Shown here in pieces: positions 57,194 to 64,000 of a stretch of DNA of 64,000 nucleotides (position 1 is its first letter; every line of letters begins with the position of its first letter). A program made the position numbers and the translations under genes. Source of the stretch: Nocardioides agri (lineage in GTDB: Bacteria > Actinomycetota > Actinomycetes > Propionibacteriales > Nocardioidaceae); NCBI RefSeq assembly GCF_013778305.1, contig NZ_JACEIC010000002.1, positions 2,877,669 to 2,941,668 of the forward strand, in the 5' to 3' direction. The notes under the pieces were generated by a model. The model saw nothing but the letters and a program-made list of their open reading frames with translations, was not told the origin of the DNA and did no database searches.

Positions 57194-57960
57194 CAGGCCG
57201 CCTCCCGGTCACGTTGGTCGGCGGGCAGCAGGGACTGCAGGCGCTGCGCGACGACGCGCGGGTTCGAGCCCGCCTGGAGCGACGCGATCCCCTCGATGAC
57301 GATCTCCATCTGGTTGGCCTGGAGCTCGCCGAGGCGGGTGATCCGGTTGCCCAGCGGCAGGAAGAACACGTTGGCGGACATGACACCCCAGAGGGTCGCG
57401 ACGAACGCGCCGGCGATGAGGTGGCCGAGCTTCTCCGGCTCCGCGAGGTTCTCGAGCACGTGCACGAGACCCATGACGGTGCCGACGATGCCGATCGTCG
57501 GAGCGTAGCCGCCCGCGGAGTTCCAGAACCGGGCCGCCTGCTTCGCCTCGGCGCGTACGGCGTACACCTCGGCCTCGAGGATGTCGCGGACCTCCTCGGG
57601 ATCGGTGCCGTCGATCGCCAGCGTGAGGCCCTTGGTGAGGAAGGGGTCGTCGATCTCCGACAGGGCGTCCTCGAGGGCCAGGAGGCCCTCGCGCCGCGCC
57701 TTCTCCGACAGGGAGACGAGGGTGGGGACGAACTCGGCCGGGTTGCCGGCCTTCGCGGTGAACGCGCGGACCATGCCGCGGAAGGACTGCTTCGCGTCGG
57801 CCATGGTGCCGCCGGCGAGCGAGACCAGGAGCGTCGCGCCCATCACGAGGAGGATCGGCGGGAGGAGCAGGAGGCTCGCGGGGCTGCCGCCCTCCATGAT
57901 GTTGGCGACGACGATGACCACCAGGGCGCCGATGACGCCGATCAGGGTTGCCGGATCCAT
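57193..57960 (-). CDS. motA: Flagellar stator protein MotA
   Basis: The ion-channel stator subunit, 255 residues, four membrane helices. Helices 3-4 carry YAPTIGIVGTVMGLVHVLENL and HLIAGAFVATLWGVMSANVFFLPLG. The cytoplasmic loop between helices 2 and 3 has the charged residues that contact FliG. ATG 57960 is chosen; GTG 57963 directly before it would overlap the flbD stop. GGAGG lies only four bases upstream of the ATG. Confidence 0.95.
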   Translation of the reverse strand: MDPATLIGVIGALVVIVVANIMEGGSPASLLLLPPILLVMGATLLVSLAGGTMADAKQSFRGMVRAFTAKAGNPAEFVPTLVSLSEKARREGLLALEDALSEIDDPFLTKGLTLAIDGTDPEEVRDILEAEVYAVRAEAKQAARFWNSAGGYAPTIGIVGTVMGLVHVLENLAEPEKLGHLIAGAFVATLWGVMSANVFFLPLGNRITRLGELQANQMEIVIEGIASLQAGSNPRVVAQRLQSLLPADQRDREAA

Positions 57961-58262
57961 CACGCCTCCGTCTCGTGGGACGTGCGACCCAGGCGGGCCG
58001 CGGGGAGCTCGGACACGGTGCCCAGGTGGCGGTGCCTGCTCTCGGCGCGCGCCCAGGTGTCGAAGTCGATGGCCGTGCTCAGCGCGAGCACCTCGCCGCG
58101 GTGCTGACGGACGGCGTGCAGGACGTCCTCGAGGCTCTCCGCGACGACGTACTTCTTGCCGTCGACGAGGGTGACGACCGTGTCGGGCGTCGCGTCCACG
58201 CGCTCGATGAGATCGCAGTTGAGCGCGAACACCGTCCCCGAGAGTCGCGTGAGCGTGATCAT
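57960..58262 (-). CDS. flbD: FlbD-type small flagellar protein
   Basis: A 100-residue protein of the FlbD (SwrD) family, which sits next to motAB in many gram-positive bacteria. The core MITLTRLSGTVFALNCDLIERVDATPDTVVTLVDGKKYVVAES covers residues 1-45, with a 50-residue C-terminal extension. Bacillus SwrD raises flagellar power. ATG 58262 has GGACGG upstream and fits the family start; a longer frame back to 58331 adds unrelated residues. A 140-base gap separates it from flgE, so a promoter may lie there. Confidence 0.88.
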   Translation of the reverse strand: MITLTRLSGTVFALNCDLIERVDATPDTVVTLVDGKKYVVAESLEDVLHAVRQHRGEVLALSTAIDFDTWARAESRHRHLGTVSELPAARLGRTSHETEA

Positions 58263-58317
58263 GTCTACCGTCCTTGGTCCTGCGTCACAGACACCGTCCG
58301 TGGTGTCTCGAAGCGTT

Positions 58318-58325
58318 GAATCGGC
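58318..58325 (-). promoter_or_regulatory. Possible sigma-28-like -10 upstream of flbD-motAB
   Basis: GCCGATTC on the minus strand resembles the FliA/WhiG -10 consensus GCCGATAA, and a second near-match GCCGAATC lies at 58357-58364. Neither has a good TAAA -35, so this is weak. Confidence 0.22.
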
Positions 58326-58368
58326 GGCCACCGCAGTGACCTGAGAGGTGTGGGGCGATTCGGCCCAC

Positions 58369-58395
58369 GCGGGCGGCGGCGGCGCCGCCGCCCGC
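58369..58395 (-). terminator. flgE terminator hairpin
   Basis: A perfect 12-bp GC stem with a 3-base loop, seven bases after the flgE stop. It may separate fliH-flgE from flbD-flhA transcription. Confidence 0.65.
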
Positions 58396-58402
58396 GGGTC
58401 CG

Positions 58403-59269
58403 TCAGCGCTTGATGTTGACGAGGTCCTCGAGGACCTGGTCGGAGGTGGTGATGACGCGCGAGCTGGCCTGGAAGCCACGCTGCGCGATGATCAGGTTGG
58501 TGAACTCGGACGCGAGGTCGACGTTGGACATCTCGACCGAGCCGGTGACGAGGTCGCCGCGGCTGCCGGCGCCCGGCACGTCGATGTCCGCCGCGCCGGA
58601 GTTGGCGGTGACGCGGAAGCTCGTGCCACCGATCTTCTCCAGGCCGGCCGGGTTGGTGAAGTTCGCGATCGCGATGCGGCCGACGACGGCCTTGGTGTTG
58701 TCCTCGTAGGTGACCGTGACCTTGCCGTCGCCGGCGATCTCGTAGGTCTTCAGCAGGTTGGTCGGGTCGAGCGGGTCGGCCGACGGGATGGTGATCTGGT
58801 TCTGCACGGTCGGCGGGGTGGTGGTCGGGTCGCCGGTGGCCGGGTCGACCACGACGCCCTGGACGAGGCCGCCGCCGGGGGCCACCAGGGTGCCGCTCTG
58901 GTCCAGCGAGAAGGCACCGGCGCGGGTGTAGACCGTCTGCGAGCCCTTCTGGACGACGAACATGCCGTCGCCCTGGATCATCATGTCGGTCACCTTGCCG
59001 GTGGTCTGGTTCGAGCCCTGGTTGAAGTTCGTGCTGATCGCGGCCACCTGCACGCCGAGCCCGACCTGGATCGGGTTCGCGCCGCCACGGCCGTTGGCCG
59101 GGTCCGGAGCCGAGCTCGCGGTGAGCATCTGGGACAGCGTGTCCGAGAAGGTCGTGGCGCTGGACTTGAAGCCGACGGTGTTGGCGTTGGCGATGTTGTT
59201 GCCGGTGACGTCGAGCGCGACCTGGTTCACGCGCAGACCGCTGATGCCGGCGAAGAGCGAACGAAGCAT
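58403..59269 (-). CDS. flgE: Flagellar hook protein FlgE
   Basis: The hook subunit. At 288 residues it is a short form. It has the N-terminal rod/hook signature LFAGISGLRVNQVALDVTGNNIANANTVGFK (about 5-35), a variable middle, and the C-terminal coiled segment GSVEMSNVDLASEFTNLIIAQRGFQASSRVITTSDQVLEDLVNI. Being short it could be read as FlgG or FlgF, but the position next to flgD and fliK supports FlgE. Confidence 0.9.
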   Translation of the reverse strand: MLRSLFAGISGLRVNQVALDVTGNNIANANTVGFKSSATTFSDTLSQMLTASSAPDPANGRGGANPIQVGLGVQVAAISTNFNQGSNQTTGKVTDMMIQGDGMFVVQKGSQTVYTRAGAFSLDQSGTLVAPGGGLVQGVVVDPATGDPTTTPPTVQNQITIPSADPLDPTNLLKTYEIAGDGKVTVTYEDNTKAVVGRIAIANFTNPAGLEKIGGTSFRVTANSGAADIDVPGAGSRGDLVTGSVEMSNVDLASEFTNLIIAQRGFQASSRVITTSDQVLEDLVNIKR

Positions 59270-59300
59270 GGTGGTTCTCCTGGGTGGTGAGGAAGTCGGG

Positions 59301-59735
59301 TCAGCCGGCCGGAGCCGGGCTGGGGGTGGCGGACACGGAAGAGATCTGGCCGAGAGACACGCTCTCGCCGTCGATGACGAGCATCGGGCCGCTGGCGTCG
59401 TAGCTCACCGAGCTCACGACGCCAGTGGCGGAGGTGCCGTCGGACTTGAGGTAGGTGACGTTCTTGCTGACCATGCCGGCGGCACCGAACGCGACCTGCG
59501 CGTTGAGCAGGGCGGCGGTCTGGTCGGCGACGTCCTGCATCTTCTCGAGGGCTGTGAACTGGGCGTTCTGGGCGAGGAACTCGCTCGAGTCGGCCGGGTT
59601 CGACGGGTCCTGGTAGCGCAGCTGCGCCACGAGCAGGTTGAGGAACATCTCCTTGTCGGCGTCGGTGCCGGCCGCCGCGGTGGGCGACTGGTACAGGCCC
59701 GACGGCGTGATCGCCTCGGTAGCCGGGATGGACAT
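59301..59735 (-). CDS. flgD: Flagellar hook cap protein FlgD
   Basis: A scaffold for hook assembly, 144 residues. The conserved N-terminus (KEMFLNLLVAQLRYQDPSNPADSSEFLAQNAQFTALEKMQ, about 28-67) is clear. The C-terminal part is reduced to a small beta segment, so the FnIII/tudor-like domain of longer FlgD is mostly missing. It lies between fliK and flgE, the normal order. Confidence 0.92.
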   Translation of the reverse strand: MSIPATEAITPSGLYQSPTAAAGTDADKEMFLNLLVAQLRYQDPSNPADSSEFLAQNAQFTALEKMQDVADQTAALLNAQVAFGAAGMVSKNVTYLKSDGTSATGVVSSVSYDASGPMLVIDGESVSLGQISSVSATPSPAPAG

Positions 59736-59743
59736 GCGTACTC

Positions 59744-60925
59744 CTACATCGTCAGGTCGACGCCGCTGTGGCTCCGACCCGCTGTCGTGACTGGCCGCGA
59801 CCCGGGAGTCGCGCTGGTGGTGCCGTCCGTGGCGTTGGTGCTTCCTGGGTGCTGCCGGGCTCCGTCCCGGTCCGCTGCCGGCTCGCCGCCAGGGCGTCCG
59901 GCACCCGACCAGGCGTTGCCGCTGAGGTCGGTGGAGACGTCGGTGCGCGGCGACCCGTCCGGGGTGGCCGACGGCACGGTGGTGGTGCCGGGGAGGTCCC
60001 GGAACACGATGCGCGAGTCCGCGCGGCCGACCGACTCGAGCAGCCGGTGCAGCTCGGGCGCGCCCTCGACGAGGGCACGGCGCGCGTCCTGACCGGCGGC
60101 CAGCGAGACCTCGAGCTCACCGCGACGCGAGGTGAGCACGATGCGCACCTCGCCGAGCGCCTCGGGGTTGAGCTTGACCGTGACCCGGCGGGGCCCGCCG
60201 TCGGCCGTGCCCGCGGAGACCCGTACGACCTCCGGGAACACCTGCTCGGTGACCCGGTGGGCCGCCGGCGCCGGGGAGCCGTCGACGGGCGCCGCGGGCG
60301 CGGCCGCTGCGACAGCGGTGGCGCCGGTGACGGACGCGGAGGTGGAGGTGGGGCTGGACGCGGGGGTGGGCGTCGCGCTCGGGGCCGCAGGGGCCGGCGC
60401 GGAGCCCGGCGTACCGGCGTCCTGGCCCGCGGCGTCCTGGCTGTCGGCACCGGCAGCGGGGCCGGCGGGCGGCAGGTCGACCGCGGCCGCGTCGGTGGTG
60501 GACGTGGCCGGAGCGGCGGAGGCCGGCTCGCCGGCGTCGATCCGGCCTGCGGCTGGGACGACCTGCGTCAGCACGGCTGGCTGCACGATCGTCGGGACGG
60601 CCATGGGCACGGCGACCACGTCGGTCGCATCGGGCTGCAGGTCGGCGAGGTCGGCACCAGCCGCCTGCTCGTCCTTCGCCCCGGTCCCGCCCTCGGCGCC
60701 GGTCGCGGCAGTCGCGCCGGGCAGGCCCGCCGCGGACTCGCCGTCGGCCTGGGTCGCACCGTCCGGCGTCCCGGCGCCCTGGCCGTCGAGCAGGCCGGCG
60801 ACCAGAGCCATGAAGACGTCGGCGGTGCCCGACCCGGACGCACGGCCGCCGCCGTTGGCTCCGCCGAGCGAGGGCTCGGCCGAGACGGCGGCCCCGAGGC
60901 CGCTCAGGAGCGAGGTGGGGTTCAT
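59744..60925 (-). CDS. fliK: Flagellar hook-length control protein FliK
   Basis: The molecular ruler for hook length, 393 residues. The first 240 are Ala/Gly/Pro/Thr-rich and disordered, as in other FliK proteins. The C-terminal Flg_hook domain is clear (RRVTVKLNPEALGEVRIVLTSRRGELEVSLAAG, about 258-290), followed by another disordered tail. The start overlaps the stop of the peptidoglycan hydrolase gene by four bases. Confidence 0.85.
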   Translation of the reverse strand: MNPTSLLSGLGAAVSAEPSLGGANGGGRASGSGTADVFMALVAGLLDGQGAGTPDGATQADGESAAGLPGATAATGAEGGTGAKDEQAAGADLADLQPDATDVVAVPMAVPTIVQPAVLTQVVPAAGRIDAGEPASAAPATSTTDAAAVDLPPAGPAAGADSQDAAGQDAGTPGSAPAPAAPSATPTPASSPTSTSASVTGATAVAAAAPAAPVDGSPAPAAHRVTEQVFPEVVRVSAGTADGGPRRVTVKLNPEALGEVRIVLTSRRGELEVSLAAGQDARRALVEGAPELHRLLESVGRADSRIVFRDLPGTTTVPSATPDGSPRTDVSTDLSGNAWSGAGRPGGEPAADRDGARQHPGSTNATDGTTSATPGSRPVTTAGRSHSGVDLTM

Positions 60926-61869
60926 GCTGCCTCCATCGTCGACATGACGGATCGGACGTAGTTCTGGGTCTCTGCGTACGGCGGGATGCCGTCGTAGCGG
61001 AGCACCGCGCCCGGTCCGGCGTTGTACGCCGCGAGCGCGAGCTCCGTGGAGCCGAAGCGGTCCATCAGGCTCTTGAGCAGGCGAGCCGCGCCGTCGACGG
61101 CCTGGGTCGGGTCGTAGGAGTCGGTGACGCCGAGGCCCCTGGCGGTGGCCGGCATCAGCTGCATGAGGCCCTGGGCGCCGGCGGGACTCGTGGCGCGCGG
61201 GTCGTAGCCGGACTCCTGCTTCGCGACGGCCGACAGCAGCCCGGCGCTCACGCCGTACTTCGCGGCCGCGGTGTCGAAGAGCGCGGAGTACGGCGTGCCG
61301 GCGGCGACCCGGCCGGAGGCGGCGATGCCCGTCAGGCCGGTCGGGCCGGTGACCCCCGCGGCGGCGCCGTCCGGGAGGATCCGGCGGATCGCGGTCGGGG
61401 CCTCGTAGACCGAGGAGATCTCGACGTCCTTGCCGGGGCGAGGGGCGTGGATCATCTGGTTGTCGCCGATGTAGATCCCGACGTGATGCACGGGGGAGCC
61501 GAACGCCAGCACGTCGCCGGGCTGTGCCTCGGCCAGGCTGCCGACCGCCCGGCCGGCCTGGGCCTGCTGGTAGGAGACCCGCGGCAGGTCGTAGCCGAGC
61601 TCGGAGTAGACCTTCTGCACCAGGCCGGAGCAGTCCAGGCCGGTGGCGGGGTTGGTGCCGCCCCAGACGTAGGGCACGCCGAGATACTTCTTGGCCGTGT
61701 CGACGACCGACCGGCCCTGGGCGCTGCTCACGCGCGCGGTCGCCGGCGAGCTGGTCGCGTCCTGGAGCGCGCCCGCGAAGGCCGCGGACGGCGCGCTGAC
61801 GGCCGGCTGCAGCTGGGACAGCTGGGCCCGGATCTCGGCGATCCGGCTGGTGACCTCGGCGATGCTCAT
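60922..61869 (-). CDS. Bifunctional NlpC/P60 peptidase and lytic transglycosylase in the flagellar operon
   Basis: A 315-residue protein with two peptidoglycan-cleaving domains. A short coiled-coil start (about 1-25) is followed by an NlpC/P60 domain (about 65-175) with catalytic Cys in GLDCSGLV and His in PVHHVGIYIG. A C-terminal SLT domain (about 205-310) has the catalytic Glu in AKQESGYDP and the GLMQLMPATA motif. No signal peptide is visible, so it is probably exported through the flagellar apparatus. It likely opens the wall for the rod, a FlgJ-like role. Coupled to fliJ and fliK by overlaps. Confidence 0.88.
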   Translation of the reverse strand: MSIAEVTSRIAEIRAQLSQLQPAVSAPSAAFAGALQDATSSPATARVSSAQGRSVVDTAKKYLGVPYVWGGTNPATGLDCSGLVQKVYSELGYDLPRVSYQQAQAGRAVGSLAEAQPGDVLAFGSPVHHVGIYIGDNQMIHAPRPGKDVEISSVYEAPTAIRRILPDGAAAGVTGPTGLTGIAASGRVAAGTPYSALFDTAAAKYGVSAGLLSAVAKQESGYDPRATSPAGAQGLMQLMPATARGLGVTDSYDPTQAVDGAARLLKSLMDRFGSTELALAAYNAGPGAVLRYDGIPPYAETQNYVRSVMSTMEAA

Positions 61870-62312
61870 CAGGCACCTCCTCCGACGGCGACGAGGGTCC
61901 GGCGCCACAGGTCGGAGGCGACCTCGTCGAGCTCGCGGACCTCACGGCGGTCGCGCTCGGCGCGGGCGCGCGCGGCGCGGCGCTCGACGAGCGACTCGAC
62001 GGCCTTCAGCCGGGTACGGTCGGCGACCCACCGGTCGCGGGCGGCGTCGCTGACGTGGCGGGCGATCTCGACGGCTCGGCGCGCGTCCTCCAGGGCCTCG
62101 CGGATCATCTCGACCGTGTGCTGGTGGCTCCGGAAGGCGGCCAGGTCGAGGATGCGCGGCATCGGCAGCGACGCGAGCATCTCCTCCAGGTCGGCGGCGT
62201 GTGCCGCAGCGGCGCGCTCCTCGGCCAGCGCGGTGGCCAGGCCGGTCCGGCTGTCGCGCTCGCGGACGCTGCGCAGCCGGACGAGCCCGCTGAGGCTCCC
62301 CTTCCTGCTCAT
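61869..62312 (-). CDS. fliJ: Flagellar export chaperone FliJ
   Basis: A 147-residue, almost wholly alpha-helical coiled-coil protein (LVRLRSVRERDSRTGLATALAEERAAAAHAADLEEML, then long Arg/Glu heptads). Sequence similarity to FliJ is low, as is normal for this family. Position directly after fliI, the ATPase it resembles a central stalk for, makes the call. The start overlaps the fliI stop by four bases. Confidence 0.82.
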   Translation of the reverse strand: MSRKGSLSGLVRLRSVRERDSRTGLATALAEERAAAAHAADLEEMLASLPMPRILDLAAFRSHQHTVEMIREALEDARRAVEIARHVSDAARDRWVADRTRLKAVESLVERRAARARAERDRREVRELDEVASDLWRRTLVAVGGGA

Positions 62313-63625
62313 GCGGCCACCAGCTCGTGGAGGGCCGCCCAGGTCTCGGGCGCGGGGGTGACGTCGTCCATGTCCTGCTGCAGGAAGGCCTCGATGGCGG
62401 GCATCAGCGCGAGCGCGGCGTCGGCGTCCGGGTCGCTGCCGGCGACGTACGCACCGATCTCGACCAGCTCCTTGACGTTGCGGTACGCCGCGAGCAGCCG
62501 GCGCAGCCGCTGGGCGTCCTGCCTGCCGGTGGGGGAGACGATCGCCGAGACGCGGGAGATGGACTCCAGCACGTCGATGCTCGGGAAGTGGCCGGAGGTC
62601 GCGAGCTCGCGGGTGAGCACGATGTGGCCGTCGAGGATCGAGCGCGCGGCGTCACCGATGGGGTCCTGCATGTCATCGCCCTCGACGAGGACCGTGTACA
62701 GGCCGGTGATGCTGCCCTCGGGGGAGGTGCCGGCGCGCTCGAGCAGCTGGGGGAGCATGGCGAAGACGCTCGGCGGGAAGCCGCGGGTGGCCGGAGGCTC
62801 GCCGGCGGACAGGCCGATCTCCCGCTGCGCCAGGGCCACGCGGGTCAGGCTGTCCATCATCAGGACGACGTGCCGGCCGCTGTCGCGGAACCACTCCGCG
62901 ATCCGGGTCGCGAGGAACGCCGCGCGGAGGCGGACGACCGGGGGCTCGTCCGAGGTCGCGACGATGACCACCGAACGGGCCAGGCCCTCGGGGCCGAGGT
63001 CGTTCTCGATGAACTCGCGCAGCTCGCGGCCGCGCTCTCCGATCAGCGCGATGACCGAGATCTCGGCGTCGGTGCCGCGGGCGATCATCGAGAGCAGGCT
63101 GGACTTGCCGACACCGGAGCCGGCCATGATGCCGAGGCGCTGGCCGCGGCCGCACGCGGTGAGCGCGTCCATGGCGCGCACCCCGAGGCCGAGCTGCTGG
63201 TCGATGCGGGGGCGGAGCAGGGCGTTGGGGGTGTCGTTCTGCACGACCACCTGCGGCAGGTGCGTCAGCGGCGGGCCACCGTCCAGCGGACGGCCGAGGC
63301 CGTCGAGCACCCGCCCGCGGAGCTCCTCCCCGACGGGGACGAGCAGGCCGGTGCCACTGGCCTCGACGTGGTCGCCGACCCGCAGGCCGGTCGTCTGTGC
63401 GAGCGGCAGGCAGGTCAGCTGGCCGGCGTCGCTGGCGACGACCTCGATCGGGACGGGGCCGGCGCTGCCGCGGACCTCGAGCAGGTCGCCGAGGGCGGCG
63501 GTGAGGCCGGCGACGGTGACCCGGAGTCCGAGCAGCGAGGTGACCCGGCCGAGCGCGCACGGGGTGACCGCGGCCCGGGCGGCGGCGATGGTCTCGGGGC
63601 TGAGCAGCCCGGCGGTCGCCGTCAT
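62309..63625 (-). CDS. fliI: Flagellum-specific ATPase FliI
   Basis: The export ATPase, homologous to the F1 beta subunit. It has 438 residues. Walker A is GIMAGSGVGKSSLL (about 165-178), then EFIENDLGPEGLARSVVIVATSDEPP, Walker B VVLMMDSLTRVALAQREIGLSAGEPPATRGFPPSVFAMLPQLLERAG, and the catalytic loop. It overlaps fliH and fliJ by four bases each. Confidence 0.96.
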   Translation of the reverse strand: MTATAGLLSPETIAAARAAVTPCALGRVTSLLGLRVTVAGLTAALGDLLEVRGSAGPVPIEVVASDAGQLTCLPLAQTTGLRVGDHVEASGTGLLVPVGEELRGRVLDGLGRPLDGGPPLTHLPQVVVQNDTPNALLRPRIDQQLGLGVRAMDALTACGRGQRLGIMAGSGVGKSSLLSMIARGTDAEISVIALIGERGRELREFIENDLGPEGLARSVVIVATSDEPPVVRLRAAFLATRIAEWFRDSGRHVVLMMDSLTRVALAQREIGLSAGEPPATRGFPPSVFAMLPQLLERAGTSPEGSITGLYTVLVEGDDMQDPIGDAARSILDGHIVLTRELATSGHFPSIDVLESISRVSAIVSPTGRQDAQRLRRLLAAYRNVKELVEIGAYVAGSDPDADAALALMPAIEAFLQQDMDDVTPAPETWAALHELVAA

Positions 63626-64000
63626 GACAGCGCCTCCCGGAGCCGGTCGAGCGCCTGCGAGATGCGCAGGTCGATCGCGCTGGTGTCGGTCTCGACGACG
63701 ACGTCGTGGCGGTCGAGGGTCGCGTCGGCGACGACCGCCACGCCGTGGGGGAGCAACTCGGCCGGGGTGGCCGTCGCTGCGATGGAGGGGTGCAGACGCA
63801 CCCGCGTGGTGGGGTCGTCCGGGAGCACCGCCAGCGCGCGGGCGATCACGGCGGCGCCGGGATCGGTGGTCGCGGCGAGCTCGTGACCGAGCAGCGTGCT
63901 GATGACGTCGAGGGCGAGGTCGCCGGCCTGCCGCGCGATGCGGTCGGCGACCTCCGCCGCGGCCCCCGACAGCGCTGCGGCCGATCGCCGCAGGGTCTCC
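63622..64000 (-). CDS. fliH: Flagellar assembly protein FliH (N-terminus beyond the window)
   Basis: The reading frame stays open from the window edge to the stop at 63622, giving the C-terminal 125 residues. It has an Arg/Ala-rich helix, then LALDVISTLLGHELAATTDP, a VIARALAVLPDDPTTRVRLHPSI strand pair, and ends DLRISQALDRLREAL. This is the FliH/V-ATPase-E-like C-terminal domain that binds FliI. Position before fliI supports the call. Confidence 0.82.
   Translation of the reverse strand, partial: ETLRRSAAALSGAAAEVADRIARQAGDLALDVISTLLGHELAATTDPGAAVIARALAVLPDDPTTRVRLHPSIAATATPAELLPHGVAVVADATLDRHDVVVETDTSAIDLRISQALDRLREALS

Noticed and set aside
58318..58364. Strong sigma-28 (FliA/WhiG) promoter before flbD
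   Set aside because: Two -10-like octamers exist but neither has a matching -35, so only a weak candidate is listed.
63622..63849. Complete short gene of 75 codons
   Set aside because: The frame stays open to the window edge and continues with FliH-like sequence, so this is the 3' part of fliH.

Overview
The window comes from a high-GC, motile actinobacterium, most likely a Nocardioides or close relative (order Propionibacteriales). This rests on very high third-position GC, many GTG starts, a TTG-started rpoB, actinobacterial families (mce operon, DUF4232, amphi-Trp, ECF42 with YCII, geranylgeranyl-reductase-like flavoprotein) and a large flagellar cluster. No tRNA, rRNA, insertion sequence, prophage or CRISPR array was seen, and no gene looks broken.

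Layout. (1) 1-1300: rplJ-rplL with a strong terminator. (2) 1463-12539: a complete mce lipid-import operon in one unit, with the MceG/MlaF-type ATPase, two YrbE/MlaE permeases, six MCE-domain proteins and two Mce-associated membrane proteins, almost all joined by 4-base start/stop overlaps. It fills the interval between rplL and rpoB. (3) 12540-20350: an 11-bp tandem repeat, two candidate promoters, rpoB, rpoC and terminators. (4) 20394-33443: secreted proteins, a flavoprotein, a double Nudix protein, an iron alcohol dehydrogenase/transhydrogenase next to a D-2-hydroxyacid dehydrogenase, then a tightly overlapping run starting with a 27-codon membrane microprotein and continuing through a methyltransferase, a beta-propeller protein, topoisomerase IB, a macrodomain, a YCII protein and an ECF42 sigma factor. 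(5) 33433-43222: small-molecule metabolism on both strands (metallo-beta-lactamase fold, serC, GNAT, methyltransferase, citrate synthase-SDR-YCII, pdxH) and a 975-residue membrane protein resembling a glycoside hydrolase. (6) 43317-47604: a TetR regulator with its operator and a heterodimeric ABC exporter. (7) 47605-48008: no conventional protein gene, but stacked inverted repeats and a stand-alone promoter driving a 12-codon ORF behind an exceptionally long Shine-Dalgarno sequence. (8) 48009-64000, minus strand: flagellar genes fliH(partial)-fliI-fliJ-peptidoglycan hydrolase-fliK-flgD-flgE-flbD-motA-motB-fliL-fliM-fliN-fliO-fliP-fliQ-fliR-flhB-flhA plus a small membrane gene. FliF, FliG, flagellin and chemotaxis genes are not in the window.

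Two themes stand out. Many transcription units look leaderless: a TAnnnT-like -10 hexamer ends 6-8 bases before the start codon, sometimes built on the upstream gene's stop codon. Very short ORFs also occur at well-defined places (27 codons at 28021, 12 codons at 47785). The 47724-47874 element is the best candidate here for something not well described.
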